Shown: positions 1-10,354 of the stretch, in pieces
Numbering within the stretch: position 1 is the stretch's first letter
Layout of the letters: each line of letters starts with the position of its first letter
Assembly: GCA_037126765.1 (NCBI GenBank)
Contig: JBBCBC010000021.1
Span: forward strand, 18,431,434-18,495,433
DNA length: 64,000 bases
DNA from: Stenogyne calaminthoides
Lineage: Eukaryota > Streptophyta > Magnoliopsida > Lamiales > Lamiaceae
Direction of reading: 5' to 3'
Notes under the pieces: generated by a model
What the model saw: only the letters and a program-made list of their open reading frames with translations
What the model was told of the DNA's origin: nothing
Database searches by the model: none
Made by a program: the position numbers and the translations under genes

Positions 1-13
1 TACAGACTATGGG

Positions 14-452
14 TTGGATCACGGGAAGAAAGAGTCGAACCAGGTGAAAGACCCGGAAAATTGGGAACAAGTTCCAAAGAGGAAGGCAACTTCACCATTA
101 CGTACACAGGTATTACCTATGCCCACTACCTCTAATTCGTTCATTATGCCACCTTTGGGAGACGGAACTACAACTTCAGAATCAGACACAAAGGTGGAGG
201 ACTTTCCAAATGACCCCATCGGAAGACAAATCCACAATGCAGAAGACGACGAAGAAGGCCGGAAGACCTCGTGGAGGAAAGAAGCAGAAGCTTATTGATC
301 TTGTCCTACACAATACTCGGGCACGAGCAGCCACTATACCATCTGTATCAGAGGCCTTAGCTATTGCTAGAGCCCCTGTGAGAGTCGACGACAATCGACT
401 AAGGCACAACCCGATGCACTTGCTGGAGACTTGGGGTGATCAGTGTGGTTGA
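14..452 (+). pseudogene. Degenerate retroelement ORF fragment, possibly LINE ORF1 tail
   Basis: Two overlapping plus-strand frames (14-298 and 210-452) read as one low-complexity, basic, hydrophilic protein broken by a frameshift near 210-298. The second frame contains an AT-hook-like motif (GRPRGGKKQK, about residues 18-27) and then a short alanine-rich stretch. T-rich sequence follows the stop codon. This layout resembles the C-terminal end of a plant LINE ORF1, but no zinc knuckle or reverse transcriptase is visible. The window edge cuts any upstream part. It could also be a fragment of an unknown gene. Calling it a pseudogene rests on the overlap of the two frames. Confidence 0.3.
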
Positions 453-647
453 TTTTTTGTTTGTTTGCTTGATTTGGTCGTCTGGTCACTTTAGGACCAG
501 AGACTTTTTCTTTTTGTTATTTCTGTCCACTTGGTCACTTTAGGGCCAGTGACTCTCTCTCTCTTGTACGGGTCACTTTTGGGCTCATCTTTTTCTTTTT
601 CTCTTTATATATTGTTTATTGGACTTTCAAAGTATATAAAATATATG

Positions 648-1014
648 GATTTAAACTAAGATCGTCTCATAACTTTGCACATTTATTGAAATGGTCCCAT
701 AATTATTAAATTTTTCAATTTAGTCCCACACATTTATTCAATGTGAATTTAGTCTCAAACCACCAGAGGTCGCTCAAAATTGCCCGAAACGACATCGTTT
801 TGGGCGCGTGTAGGATAATCGCCCCCAATTTTGACCGGAATATGTGTGATACGTGTCTAAACGATGTCGTTTTGGACAATTTTGAGCGACCTCCGGTGGT
901 TTGGGACTAAATTTAATCAAATTGAATACATGTGAGACTAAATTGAAAAAAGTTAATAACTATGAGACTATTTGAATAAAGGTGCAAAGTTATGAGACTA
1001 TTTTGATTTAATTC
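648..1014. mobile_element. Long fold-back (palindromic) miniature element
   Basis: Almost the whole segment is an inverted repeat. The left end (TCGTCTCATAACTTTGCAC) is matched in reverse complement at the right end (GTGCAAAGTTATGAGACTA). The pairing continues inward through an AAACCACC.GAGGTCGCTCAAAATTG block and an AACGACATCGTTTT block on either side of a short centre. No coding capacity. It is a non-autonomous fold-back element of uncertain superfamily. I could not define a clear target-site duplication, so the ends are accurate only to a few bases. Confidence 0.75.
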
Positions 1015-1025
1015 CTTAAAATATA

Positions 1026-1557
1026 CTCCCTCCTATAAAAAATATAAGATGTTTTGACTTTTTAATTATTTATCTATTATATGATGTTTTGGCTTTTAAT
1101 TTCCTACATTGCCCTTATTTATTACTCTTTTTAAAAGGAGTTGGTATGCTGTGAAACTTGTTCACCGTGAAACTGATTTTTTTTTTATAGACATACTTTA
1201 GTAATATAAGTCACACCCTTTAGTAATATAAGTCACACACTTCAGTTATCACTACGACACTCTTTGCTATAATATATGTCACACCCTTCACTTTTATGAG
1301 TAATACTCTTTATAGTAAAAAGTCACACACTTTAGTAATATAAGTCACACTCCTTAACCAGTTTCACCGTAAAACTTGTTCACACTATACTCTGTCATTT
1401 AAAAGAGTGTCCCATATTTTCATGGTAATCTTTCCAATAATTAAGGCATGTCATTAAAGATAAGTTATCATTAAATAAGGATAATTTTGGTATAATCTAT
1501 TTTTTATTAATAAACGTGCAAAAAACTAAAATATCTTATATTTTGAATAGGAGGGAG
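1026..1557. mobile_element. Stowaway-like MITE with TA target duplication
   Basis: It starts CTCCCTCC and ends GGAGGGAG, flanked by TA at 1024-1025 and 1558-1559, as expected for Tc1/mariner-derived Stowaway elements. The terminal repeats extend inward imperfectly (TATAAGATGTTTTGAC on the left against ATATCTTATATTTTG on the right). At 532 bp it is longer than most Stowaways because a second inverted-repeat element sits inside it. Confidence 0.75.
1144..1390. mobile_element. Second inverted-repeat element nested in the Stowaway MITE
   Basis: The ends match each other in inverted orientation: GTATGCTGTGAA on the left against TTCACACTATAC on the right, with GTGAAACTG / CAGTTTCAC just inside. 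Between them lie several copies of an AGTAATATAAGTCACAC motif, some of them direct repeats about 25 bp apart. No ORF. Its superfamily is not clear to me. Confidence 0.5.
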
Positions 1558-2329
1558 TATGTATCAACTAATATGCATGTATCTAGAAACTAAATAATAG
1601 TTATTGATGACATGTGCATAAATATTTGTTCAATACATGTATATTTTTCATAAAATTAGTACACTTTTCCTATTTCAAGCAAATGACACCCAAAGTTGAT
1701 AAACAAACTTAAATCACTGAAATAGAGATATGTCACAATTTAACCATACCTAAATATTTTAGGTCATCTTAATTGTAATGATATATAATTTTTTATATAT
1801 AATGTAATTTATTCTTATATGAAGACATAAATCCTTAAGACGAAAAATAAATAAATATATATCTTATTATAATGTAGAGTTTATATCTAAATATAACTGA
1901 TCCCGAGTAGGGACCGTAATTATTTATTACTATAGAGAGTTTATTTTTATATAGAGTATTTTTATAGGGATTTTTTTTACTGTATTAGCTTGGGAATGTG
2001 ATTAATTGCGTAGTAAGCCCAAACGTACACCTAGGGCCCAAACATTACTTTTTTGTTTTTAATTTATTTGACCAGTACATAGCCTCATTAGGTTCAATTT
2101 CAGTCCATGACTTAAGATAATAATCGTATAAGCCCACAAATAATTCATACCCTAGGATAGGTGTATGCTAATATTAGCCCACTTTCCTAAAAATATTTCC
2201 TCCCCATATCACAAATTTATAGGCTTCTTATTGTTTGGATAATGATGCATCTACAATGAGAAGAGACGGTTTTTCGATTAATTCGCTGAAACAACTTATA
2301 GCTCCATCAGAGGATTTATGATAGGGTTC
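1558..2329. other. AT-rich intergenic stretch, no gene seen
   Basis: AT-rich sequence with many stops in all frames. I see no conserved domain, RNA gene or clear transposon terminus. Confidence 0.6.
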
Positions 2330-2443
2330 TTCGCGGAGATCGGATATTAAAAAAAAATTGAATAAAAAGAGAGTTCAGTGGAAAATTCGCGAAGATCGGA
2401 TATTATAAAAAATTGAATAAAAGGAGAGTTCAGTCGAAAATAA
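2330..2443. repeat. Tandem duplication, about 56-bp unit
   Basis: Two adjacent near-identical units begin TTCGCGGAGATCGGATATTA (2330) and TTCGCGAAGATCGGATATTA (2386). Both continue through AATTGAATAAAA and GAGAGTTCAGT. They differ at a few positions and in the length of an A run. Confidence 0.85.
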
Positions 2444-2787
2444 TCGTTGATTTTTTTAAATATTTTTGGAATCAAATAAAAAATAAGTAGTTAATTTTTT
2501 AACATTTTTCAAATGGAACCGATTTTTTTATAGTATAGATCTAGATATTACAGAATTAACAGTATCGAAAAATTGAATGACCGCACCAAATCGTACTAAA
2601 CTGCACTGAATAACCGAATTAAATATGTCAAATTGTGTTATAATATCACTGAATTCAAGTATAAGTATATGATAGTATGATTTATCGATTTTAGGAAAAA
2701 AATCAAATTGTTAATAATATATTAATAGTCATTACAAATCTAAGCACCTTAGCTAGAGAACCACAGTATATAATTTTAAACAATAAT

Positions 2788-3217
2788 CACTACAAGAAAA
2801 TGAAGGATTCCCTACGAAAATGTTCAAATAGCTACGAAATCTTCCTACAAAATTAATTTAGTCATTAAAAAGTGAGGATTGCCTACGATTTGCCTACCAA
2901 TTTTTAGAATAATATTTGAAAAAATACCTACAAAACTAATTCCCTAGGCAAACAAATTACTTACGAGCAATCTACCTACACATTTGTAATTTTTTCGTAG
3001 GTACATTTACCTACACAAATAATTTTCTAGGCAATGTACATTTTCGTAGGCAAATATATTTGTAGTTTAAAAATAGCCTATATAATTAGAAAATTTTGTG
3101 GGCAAGTCGTAGGCAAGCCTTATTATTTAAGGAGAAATTATTTTCGTTGGAAATTTCATAGGCATGTTGAAAAAATATTGAAAAATTTCGTAGGCAATAC
3201 ACTATTTTTTTATAGTG
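2788..3217. mobile_element. Non-autonomous CACTA (Spm/En-type) element
   Basis: The left end is CACTACAAGAAAA and the right end reads TTTTTTATAGTG, the reverse complement of CACTATAAAAAA. The 3-bp target duplication AAT is present at 2785-2787 and 3218-3220. The body holds many subterminal copies of CCTACGAAAA / TCGTAGGCAA in both orientations, typical of CACTA transposase-binding regions. The 430-bp element has no transposase, so it depends on an autonomous copy elsewhere. The short ORF at 3034-3246 is a by-product of the repeats. Confidence 0.88.
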
Positions 3218-3248
3218 AATATTGTTCAATCATAGACCTGATTTAATT

Positions 3249-3362
3249 GTTGATTAACAATGTTTTAACTTAATACAATTCAATTAAAACTACTCACTAC
3301 AAAAAGTTGATTAACAATGTTTTAACCTAATACAATTCGATGAAAGCAACTCACTAAAAAAA
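3249..3362. repeat. Tandem duplication, 57-bp unit
   Basis: Two adjacent copies start GTTGATTAACAATGTTTTAAC at 3249 and 3306. Each ends with a CTCACTA.AAAAA run that looks like a CACTA-type terminus. Confidence 0.85.
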
Positions 3363-3465
3363 TTGTAGTTTAACAAGGTGAATAATCTTTGATAATTTTC
3401 TCCTCTCTAATATTTAGTGAGGACAATCACAGACCCTTGTTATTAACGAGAACAAGTGTGCCCTT

Positions 3466-3660
3466 AGTATTAACGGGGGCAAAACTACCATCGCTAAAAG
3501 ATAATTTTAAAATTGCAAATAGGGCAAATGCGTCCTCAGTATTAACAAGGGTAAAACTGTCCTCGCTAAAAGACAATTTTAAAATTGTAAATAGGGAAAA
3601 TGCATCCTCAGTATTAACGAGGGCAAAACTGCCCTTTGAAAGATAGTTTTAAAATTGTAA
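3466..3660. repeat. 72-bp tandem repeat, about 2.7 copies
   Basis: Units start at 3466, 3538 and 3610 with AGTATTAACG.GGG.AAAACT, followed by CGCTAAAAGA.AATTTTAAAATTG and AATAGGG.AAATGC. The unit length is a multiple of three, so one frame stays open through the array. That ORF is an artefact of the repeat. Confidence 0.85.
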
Positions 3661-3774
3661 TTTTTTTTGCATGCAACAAGGTTTAAACCAGACACCTCTT
3701 GCGAGTAAATGAGCTAGCATTGTCATTAGGCTACGTGATTCATTCATTAAATTTTCACTTTTAATAAATATGTA

Positions 3775-4051
3775 CTCCCTCCTCCGTCCACCAATCTTAT
3801 GCTTGATGCTTTTGGCATAAGTTTTAAGAAAAAAGTAGATAAAGTAGATAAATTAAGGTATTATGGAGTATTTGTGGGATTTATTTATTAATAAAGTGAT
3901 TGGTTGTGAGTGAAAGTACAATGACATTTGAAGTAATTAAATGATGGTTGAGGGATAAAGATAAAGTGACTTTTTCTATAAATAGAGTGTGCATAAGATT
4001 GGTGGACGGACAAATAAGACAAATGTGCATAAGATTGGTGGACGGAGAGAG
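3775..4051. mobile_element. Stowaway MITE with TA target duplication
   Basis: The left terminus is CTCCCTCCTCCGTCCACC and the right end GGTGGACGGAGAGAG, flanked by TA at 3773-3774 and 4052-4053. The terminal repeat continues inward as AATCTTATGC / GCATAAGATT. The right terminal repeat is duplicated in tandem about 33 bp apart (GCATAAGATTGGTGGACGGA twice). The element is about 277 bp and non-coding. Confidence 0.88.
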
Positions 4052-4109
4052 TATCATATACATGGGGCATGCTTGTATTGCCATTAGACTAGATGATTAA
4101 TTTATTACA

Positions 4110-4215
4110 TTCTTAAGCGGGTTTTGAACCCGGGACCTCTTGGTTGCAAAAGTATGTGCTCTAGTGTTGTCATTGGACTAGTTAATTTATTTATTAAATT
4201 TTCACTCCTAATAAA
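4110..4215. repeat. Copy of a repeat also present at about 3672-3772
   Basis: The segment with GAACCCGGGACCTCTTG, then TGTTGTCATTGGACTAG and TTATTAAATTTTCACT.CTAATAAA, is a diverged copy of sequence just left of the 3775-4051 MITE. The GGTTTTGAACCC core resembles a pol III B box, which suggests an old SINE-like or tRNA-related repeat. There is no A box at the right distance, so the class is unsure. Confidence 0.35.
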
Positions 4216-4439
4216 AATATATTATATATTTTCTGCATTTTTAACAAGGATATTATACGCTCGTTAATAGTGAGGTTAATTATGGTACTTGTTAAAGCTA
4301 TCGTTATTAACGAGGAAAAATATATTGCTCTCATTAACGCACTCGTTGTAACAAGAGCTTTGAAATTCCTCATTAGTACCGAACCTTTGTTGTTAACGAG
4401 GGCTTTTGGTAAGTAGTAAATTATGCATGTTTTTAATAT

Positions 4440-5710
4440 ATTAGAGTGTAATTTATTGGACTCGTTTGTATTAAGATGACACGATTAATTACTTATGTGT
4501 GTTTTGATGATATTATTCCACACTTTATCTATTCTTGTGATGTTAAGTATTTTTAGGAAATTTTGGGAAGAATATTGTTGGGCTGAAATTGTTTTGAAAA
4601 AGACCACACTGAGTGATCCAGTACAGGCCTAGTTCTAGAAGGCACAGGAATGGAAGCTACGAAAATTATGCTATATTTGGAAAAGATCGTAGGCGTGAGA
4701 GTATATTTGGGAAGATCAAGAAGAAAAGATTGTGGTTACCTATTTGGGAGATGTCGGTGGTTTTTGACTTGGAGAGTAAGCCACACATGCATGTATATAT
4801 AGAGAGAGGCAGACGTGAATACGGAGGGAGGAAGGAGAGTTGGACGCCACTTTTGGAGAGAAGGACACGGCTGGAGGCAGCTTGCTAGGAGGCGCACGAC
4901 AATTTTCAATTCGTCTCGCAGTTTTGAGAGTCTTATTTAGTTAGTTTCTTTTATCCAAACTCCGGAAATTTCTGAATCCGTGTTTAATGTTGATGTTTTA
5001 ATTCAAGACGTTTATGATATTTGTTTTTTTGGATTGTTTAATTTATCTGGTTTAAATTCTTGCGTATTGGAATTAATTAATTTATACTGATCACCTAGGT
5101 TAATTGTTGTAATATGCCTGTTAGTTCTAAGCACGTAATCCGTAATTGTTATGTGTGGTGACAATTGGTAACAACTAGTGGGTTCACTAGGGTAAATTAA
5201 ACCAGGTTCTTTCGGGTCGAGCTAGGGTATAATGCTTCTACTGGGTTAAATCTATGAGTGTACCTAGACTGCTTAGTTCGAAAGGTTTTCTTGAAGAGAC
5301 CTCTTTTCAATTAAATATACTTAAGGGATAGGACCGGGAGATCGAAGCGTTTTGATCCCCGAGGGGCATTAATCTTGAAAACAAATAAAGTAAACGTTGA
5401 GGTTGAAACCGTCGTGTTAATCCGGGGGATGAATGAACCGTGAGTTGGGATACTTGTTTCTTCTTGATTTCGTTTGCTAAAGTTTCATTATTGTTTTTGT
5501 GGAAATCATTTAATTTTACTTGTTAGGTTTTTATTTAATTTAGTGTTAGTAAAACTCTTAAACAAAACCCCCCTCTTTGTGTTTGCCCTCGTTAATTCAT
5601 ACAATTAGCACAATTATATTTCTACGTTCCCTGTGGATCGATCCCTTGCTTGCCACTACTACAAGTCAGTAGGGTAGATTTGGGTAATTTATTTTTGTCG
5701 CACCTCGACA
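4440..5710 (+). repeat. Solo-LTR-like block (gypsy-type), boundaries uncertain
   Basis: The block has LTR traits: a TATA-like TATATATAGAGAG near 4793, then a GA-rich transcribed region. Towards the right end it has CGTTCCCTGTGGATCGATCCC (about 5626), of a kind I associate with the 3' part of plant gypsy LTRs. It ends with a CGACA before GTGCG near 5710. There are no gag or pol frames. I found no matching TSD, so it could equally be an LTR fragment with adjacent leader. It lies within DNA rich in ATTAACGAGG motifs that occur on both sides. Confidence 0.4.
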
Positions 5711-5771
5711 GTGCGGTCAGCTTTTATAGCCCTTATTAACGACATTGTTAAATGACAATTTTTTTGTAATG

Positions 5772-6349
5772 TATTATTCAATGGAAACACCTAATATTTT
5801 TAAGTGAAAACAACAAATATTGTTCAGTGTAAAATAATGGTGAACAAAAAAAAAAGAGTGAAAAAAAATCTATTTTTCTGTTTCGATCCGATTCTATTAT
5901 AACAAAAAATTCATTCAGATCCATGCCGAAAAATAATAAATATGTACCAATTCGTACCGAAATTTCGATATGAATACGAACACTAGAATTTCAAAATAAT
6001 AGAATTTCGGTATGAACACAAATATTTTCAAGTATTTATTTGGTCCATACCATGAACACCCCTAATTTATTATATGAGACGATTTTCTTTATAATATGAC
6101 ATTCCATCCTAATATTGAGTCACATATTTATTTAAAATATAATTAAGTTGAAACCTATAACTTCCTGAATAATATAATATTCTAAATGCAACTGAATACG
6201 AAAATCTCATATAAATTATTAACCTATTTAAATTGTGCTAACGAAAGTTAAAAGCATTTTATGCTTCAAATAAAAAATAATAATAATAAAAGACTGAGCT
6301 AGAAGAAGAATATCAAATTGCAATTAAAGAAATTTGCACCTATTCAAAT
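5772..6349. other. AT-rich intergenic stretch, no gene seen
   Basis: Non-coding. A short imperfect inverted repeat around 5960-6010 (ACCGAAATTTCGATATGAA / AGAATTTCGGTATGAAC) resembles diffuse repeats of plant intergenic DNA. No termini were identified. Confidence 0.5.
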
Positions 6350-6785
6350 CAGTGTTTTTAAAAACCGGTTGAATCGCCCGATTGAACCAGGCGAACTGTG
6401 AACCACTTATGTCGTCGGTCTAATTACTCCTTAAAAACGGTTAATCCGATTTTATTATTTTTATTATTTATTAAATCATTTTTCTTAATTTTTTTATTTT
6501 TTTTTAAATCTCTCTGTATAATATTATTGTTTTTATCTCAATATCATTTTCTCTCTTATAAATTCATTCACAAGTCATCTTCTCTGGTCTCCAAACTCAG
6601 ATGTATTTATTTAATATAAGACTTATAAGTTATAAATTAGTATAATTTTAATTTTTTATGAATAAATATTTATTTTTAATGTAACATACAAAATATAAAA
6701 GAAATATACATAAATCAATTTAACGGTTGAACCGGCAACTGATGCCCAAACCGGTTTGTTCGCTGGTTTGATTATGAAAACACTG
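6350..6785. mobile_element. hAT-like MITE, copy 1
   Basis: The termini are CAGTGTTTT and AAAACACTG, with an 8-bp target duplication ATTCAAAT (6342-6349) / ATTCAAGT (6786-6793), seven of eight matching. AAACCGGTT-like motifs lie inside both ends. At 436 bp with no transposase it is non-autonomous. The 8-bp duplication and CAGTG ends point to the hAT superfamily. Confidence 0.8.
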
Positions 6786-6916
6786 ATTCAAGTACCTAAT
6801 TCTTGTGGGGCTATATATTGGAGAAGAGCAAGAGGTATTAGTGTTTCTAGAAAGTTGCTTATACTGTGACTTTTGCCAACTTGCGAGAAATAGTGTATTA
6901 CAAAAGAAGTTGTGAT

Positions 6917-7351
6917 CAGTGTTTTCAAGATCGGATCGGTGATCTAATCATGTTGGGCATCGCCGGACCGACGATCAAATCGAACAAAGCATTGGTTGAT
7001 GGTTCAATCAGTTGGACCGGTCGAATCGATGGTTCAACTGTTAAAATGATTTCTATTAGTTTTTTCAAAAAATTCGTTATATTACATTAAAAATAAAATA
7101 AATGTGCACTTGTAAAATTTAAAATTATAAACTCATAAGTTTCATATTAAAATAAAAACAATAGAATCAATACCACATAACAAAGCAATTTAAAATAAAG
7201 ATAAAGTTTTAAATTAATTAAAAAATAAAAAAAATAAAAAAATCGGTTCAACCGGTTTTTGACAGGTTTTTCGGGTTCAACCATGAAAACGGTTTTTTTA
7301 GGGTAATCAAATCAATTCCACGGCCGGTTTAACTGGATTTTTAAAACACTA
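6917..7351. mobile_element. hAT-like MITE, copy 2
   Basis: It begins CAGTGTTTTCAAGATCGGAT and ends GGATTTTTAAAACACTA. The 8-bp target duplication is GTTGTGAT (6909-6916) / GTTGTGAC (7352-7359), seven of eight matching. It shares length, termini and CGGTTCAACCGG-type internal motifs with the copy at 6350-6785, so the two are one family. The ORF at 6866-7090 crosses the left boundary and has no meaning. Confidence 0.8.
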
Positions 7352-8415
7352 GTTGTGACACGAATCTGAATTTTATGTATTTTTAATCACTAATTATCAA
7401 TTTAATCACTATCTTTTCTCATTTATTTTCTGATTCATTGATAGATATGTGAGACAATCTCTCTTAGAGTGTCCGTGAACTTTGGGATTAACAGTGCCGA
7501 AAAACAAAAACACTCACTTTTGAGACTAATTATTGATATAATGATAATTGATTTAGATGAACCACTAATAACACACTTTAATGATAGACCATGTATAGGT
7601 TACACAATTATTGGCTATATTTAGTAATGAAGGCCTAGGGTTTGTAGCATCCAAGAAAGTATAAGTACATTTTGGCTTATTAATTATCACATCCAAATCC
7701 AGTATATATATGTTCCTCACATATGGATCATGTCTTAATTAATTCTAGGCACGCCTTACCATTTTTAGGCTGGGAAACCTAAATTCTTACACTCAAAAGA
7801 TTGCTATTAAATCCATCTAAGGGATGGAATAATCATAATGCAAAGTTGAACACTTTTTGACAGAAACCATTTCGTGTGTTCGGATATAAATTGCATTATG
7901 AGAATACATATATGTGTATATATCTAGCTAATATTTCATTAAATAATAAGTACTATTACTAAGAGAAAAATATTACTAATTGAAGAGGATCAATTAATGA
8001 AGTATCACTGCAGATTTTACAAGCAAAACAACTTGCAAGTGAATATTCTTAGATTTGTTATCTAATTTTTTTTATTTACAATTTTGATGGAGACAACAAT
8101 TTTGTGCAACTGTCGCCTGATCTAATGCATTATTTATTTAAATTTCCTTTACAATACAACTAAACGTTAACTTATTATATATCAGTAGTTAATTGATGAT
8201 CAATAATGACAATTTATACATTAATCTTGACACAATTAAATGAATTCTCAATGAGATTTTATTCAAACAATCACATTAAAAATGAGATTAAAAACATGTC
8301 ATTAATTATATTTGAGAATCGTTTTTTTGTCATTTAAGACTTTTAATTATCTAGAGAAATTACATTATAGGTCAATTAATTTTCTTATAGTGATTTTTGT
8401 TATAATTAATTACAT
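7352..8415. other. AT-rich intergenic stretch, no gene seen
   Basis: Very AT-rich. Stop codons are dense in all frames and no domain, RNA gene or transposon end was recognised. Confidence 0.55.
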
Positions 8416-8419
8416 TATT

Positions 8420-9065
8420 TTGAAGGGGATGAGTCGTCTAAGTGGTCGTTATGGTTCAAGGATCTATATGGTATTTGGAGGGGTAAGGTGGGGTGTACGT
8501 TCTGGAATATTATTTATTTTATCCTGGAAAATGGGTGGTTAGTCAAGTTTTGATCAGATCTCTGGATCGAGGGTAGAATTGCATTAAATGATAGGTTTCA
8601 TAGGTTTCAGTCGATGGGGAGTTTTGGTTGTTTGAGTGGAATATTTTTTTCACTTTAATTGAAATTCTTGATTTCTTGAATTTGTGGAATTGTATTTGTA
8701 GCTAGGTATAACACTAACACTTCAGCGGAGGACTCGTGTCAGTGGATGAGAAACAAGGGTGCAAGTTCATAACGAAGGATATGTACGAGGTTCTCGCAGT
8801 TGATACACACTTGGGAGACGTTGATTCTTTCCCTTAGAAGAAACTATGGTGGAAGGTCGTGCCCTCTAAAGTGAGTTCTTTCTCTTGGAAAGCTATGCGG
8901 GATCGGATTCCTTCTAATGAAAACCTCTTGAAGCGTGGATTTCCGATGGCATTGGCTCAAATATGTGTTCATTTTGCGTAAGTGTTGTGGAGTCCTCAAA
9001 TCACCTCCTGTTTACATGTCCATCGGTCATTTTGGTGTGGGGTGAGATTTTGCAATGACTTGAAA
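8420..9065 (+). pseudogene. LINE (L1-type) reverse transcriptase 3' tail with zf-RVT remnant
   Basis: Conceptual translation in shifting frames gives the C-terminal tail of a plant LINE ORF2. Around 8440-8650 there are traces of the W...LW...R linker (DLWIEGRIALNDRF). At 8848-8960 it reads WWKVVPSKVSSFSWKAMRDR then IPSNENLLKRGF, the start of the zf-RVT domain. The Cys/His part follows at 8963-9045, with CVHFA and, in another frame, a VLWSPQ..SCLHVHRSFW stretch. Several stops and frameshifts are present. The copy ends abruptly where minus-strand copia gag begins near 9066. The LINE upstream of 8420 is lost or too decayed to see. Confidence 0.65.
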
Positions 9066-9089
9066 AATCAGTTCTATACTCCACACGTG

Positions 9090-9917
9090 CTAGAGATAAC
9101 TTTTTGGACTTTCCAGTATAACCCCAACACCATCTCCTTCAGCAACAGCAACAGTACCTGCTTTGCTTTCCTCTTTCTTTTTCTTCTTCGGACAGTCATT
9201 TTTCCAATGATCTGGCTCTTTGTAGTAGTTACAGACATCGTCTGGTCTAGGACCCTTAGACACAGACTTCTTGAATTTTTTCTTTTCCGATTTTCCAGGT
9301 CCCTTGTTCCCACTATCTACTAGCTCAACGACCTGATTATTCAAACTTCCACCACTCGCCTTATGTCGCAACTCTCTAGTATGCAGAGATGACCTGACCT
9401 CTTCCAAAGACATTGTGTCTTTCCTAACAATGAAAGACTGCACAAAATTCTCATACGACAAAGGTAGAGAAACCAACAGAATTAAAGCAGCATCCTCATC
9501 ATCAACTTTAACATCAATATTACGCAATTCTAATATAATTGTATTTAATTGATCCAGATGTTCACGAAGTGGCTGACCTTCATGCATACGCAAACTGAAC
9601 AGACATTGTTTCAACAACAACTTATTGGTTAGTGACTTCGTCATATACAGACTCTCCAACTTCAACCATAGATCAGCCGCAGTTTCCTCCTCTGTGACTT
9701 TGGTAATAATGCCATCTGCGAGACACAACATAATTGATGAGTGTGCCTTCTCCTCCAGAGTGGTCATCTCAGCTTCTTCCAAATCTACCGTCTTTTTCAT
9801 CAACGGTGCCCACAATCCTTGTTGTTATAACAAGGCATGCATCTTGATCTGCCATAAACTGAAACTGTTCTTCCCCGTAAATTTGTCGATTTTCACGTTT
9901 ATTCCACCCGTCATCTT
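9090..9917 (-). pseudogene. Copia gag, truncated and broken by a stop codon
   Basis: The minus-strand frame starts at the ATG near 9917 (MTGGINVKIDKFTGKNSFSL, then WQIKMHALL). An in-frame TAA follows at about residue 30, where related gags have glutamine, and the frame then runs open to 9090. Conserved parts of the copia UBN2/gag family are present: LKLESLYMTKSLTNKLLLK, LPLSYENFVQSFI and SLEEVRSSLHTRELRHK. The zinc knuckle reads CNYYKEPDHWKNDC, so the second cysteine of CX2CX4HX4C is tyrosine and a conserved glycine is aspartate. The frame stops soon after the knuckle. Protease, integrase and RT are missing, so the element is a 5' fragment. Confidence 0.88.
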
Positions 9918-9964
9918 TTTCGCCAAATTGTGGAAACCCCCCAACAAGGCTCTAGATACCAATT

Positions 9965-10340
9965 TGTTATAACTGATGCGAGAAAGATATAAAAAACAAT
10001 AAATAAATCGACACTAAAATTTTACATGGTTCACTAACAATTTATTAGCTACGTCCACGGGCAAAAGAGAGGATCTCGTATATTATTCAGGACCGACAAC
10101 AATACAACTCAAATGGAAATATAAATATTTCTTAACCAACTAGGCCTAAATTAATAAGCCCAAAATCGAAACCGACTGCTTGTATCAAAGAGACCTGAGC
10201 TTCTTAAATAACATTAGGAAGACCTTCACCTTTTTCCACAATCCGATGTGGGACATAATAGGACTTAGAAAGTCCTCCAACTTTTGATACAATCCGATGT
10301 GGGATAAAACAAAACTTTTTTATTTTACACCATCCCAACA
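9965..10340 (-). repeat. 5' LTR of the truncated copia element
   Basis: On the minus strand the LTR runs from TGTTGGGATGGT (10340) to TTATAACA (9965). The next bases inward, AATTGGTATCTAGAGCC, are a primer binding site like TGGTATCAGAGCC (initiator tRNA-Met type) with one inserted T. A direct duplication of a CCCACATCGGATTGT block lies in its U3. The 3' LTR was not found, so no TSD can be checked. Confidence 0.75.
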
Positions 10341-10354
10341 GATGACTTTTTTTT

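Noticed and set aside
3389..3646. 85-residue repetitive ORF
   Set aside because: It is produced by a 72-bp tandem repeat, whose unit length keeps one frame open.
4120..4190. Possible tRNA gene (GAACCCGGGACC motif)
   Set aside because: It cannot be folded into a cloverleaf and has no A box at the proper distance. At best it is an old SINE-like relic.
9625..9972. 115-residue plus-strand ORF
   Set aside because: It is the complement of copia gag, which has the recognisable domains on the minus strand.
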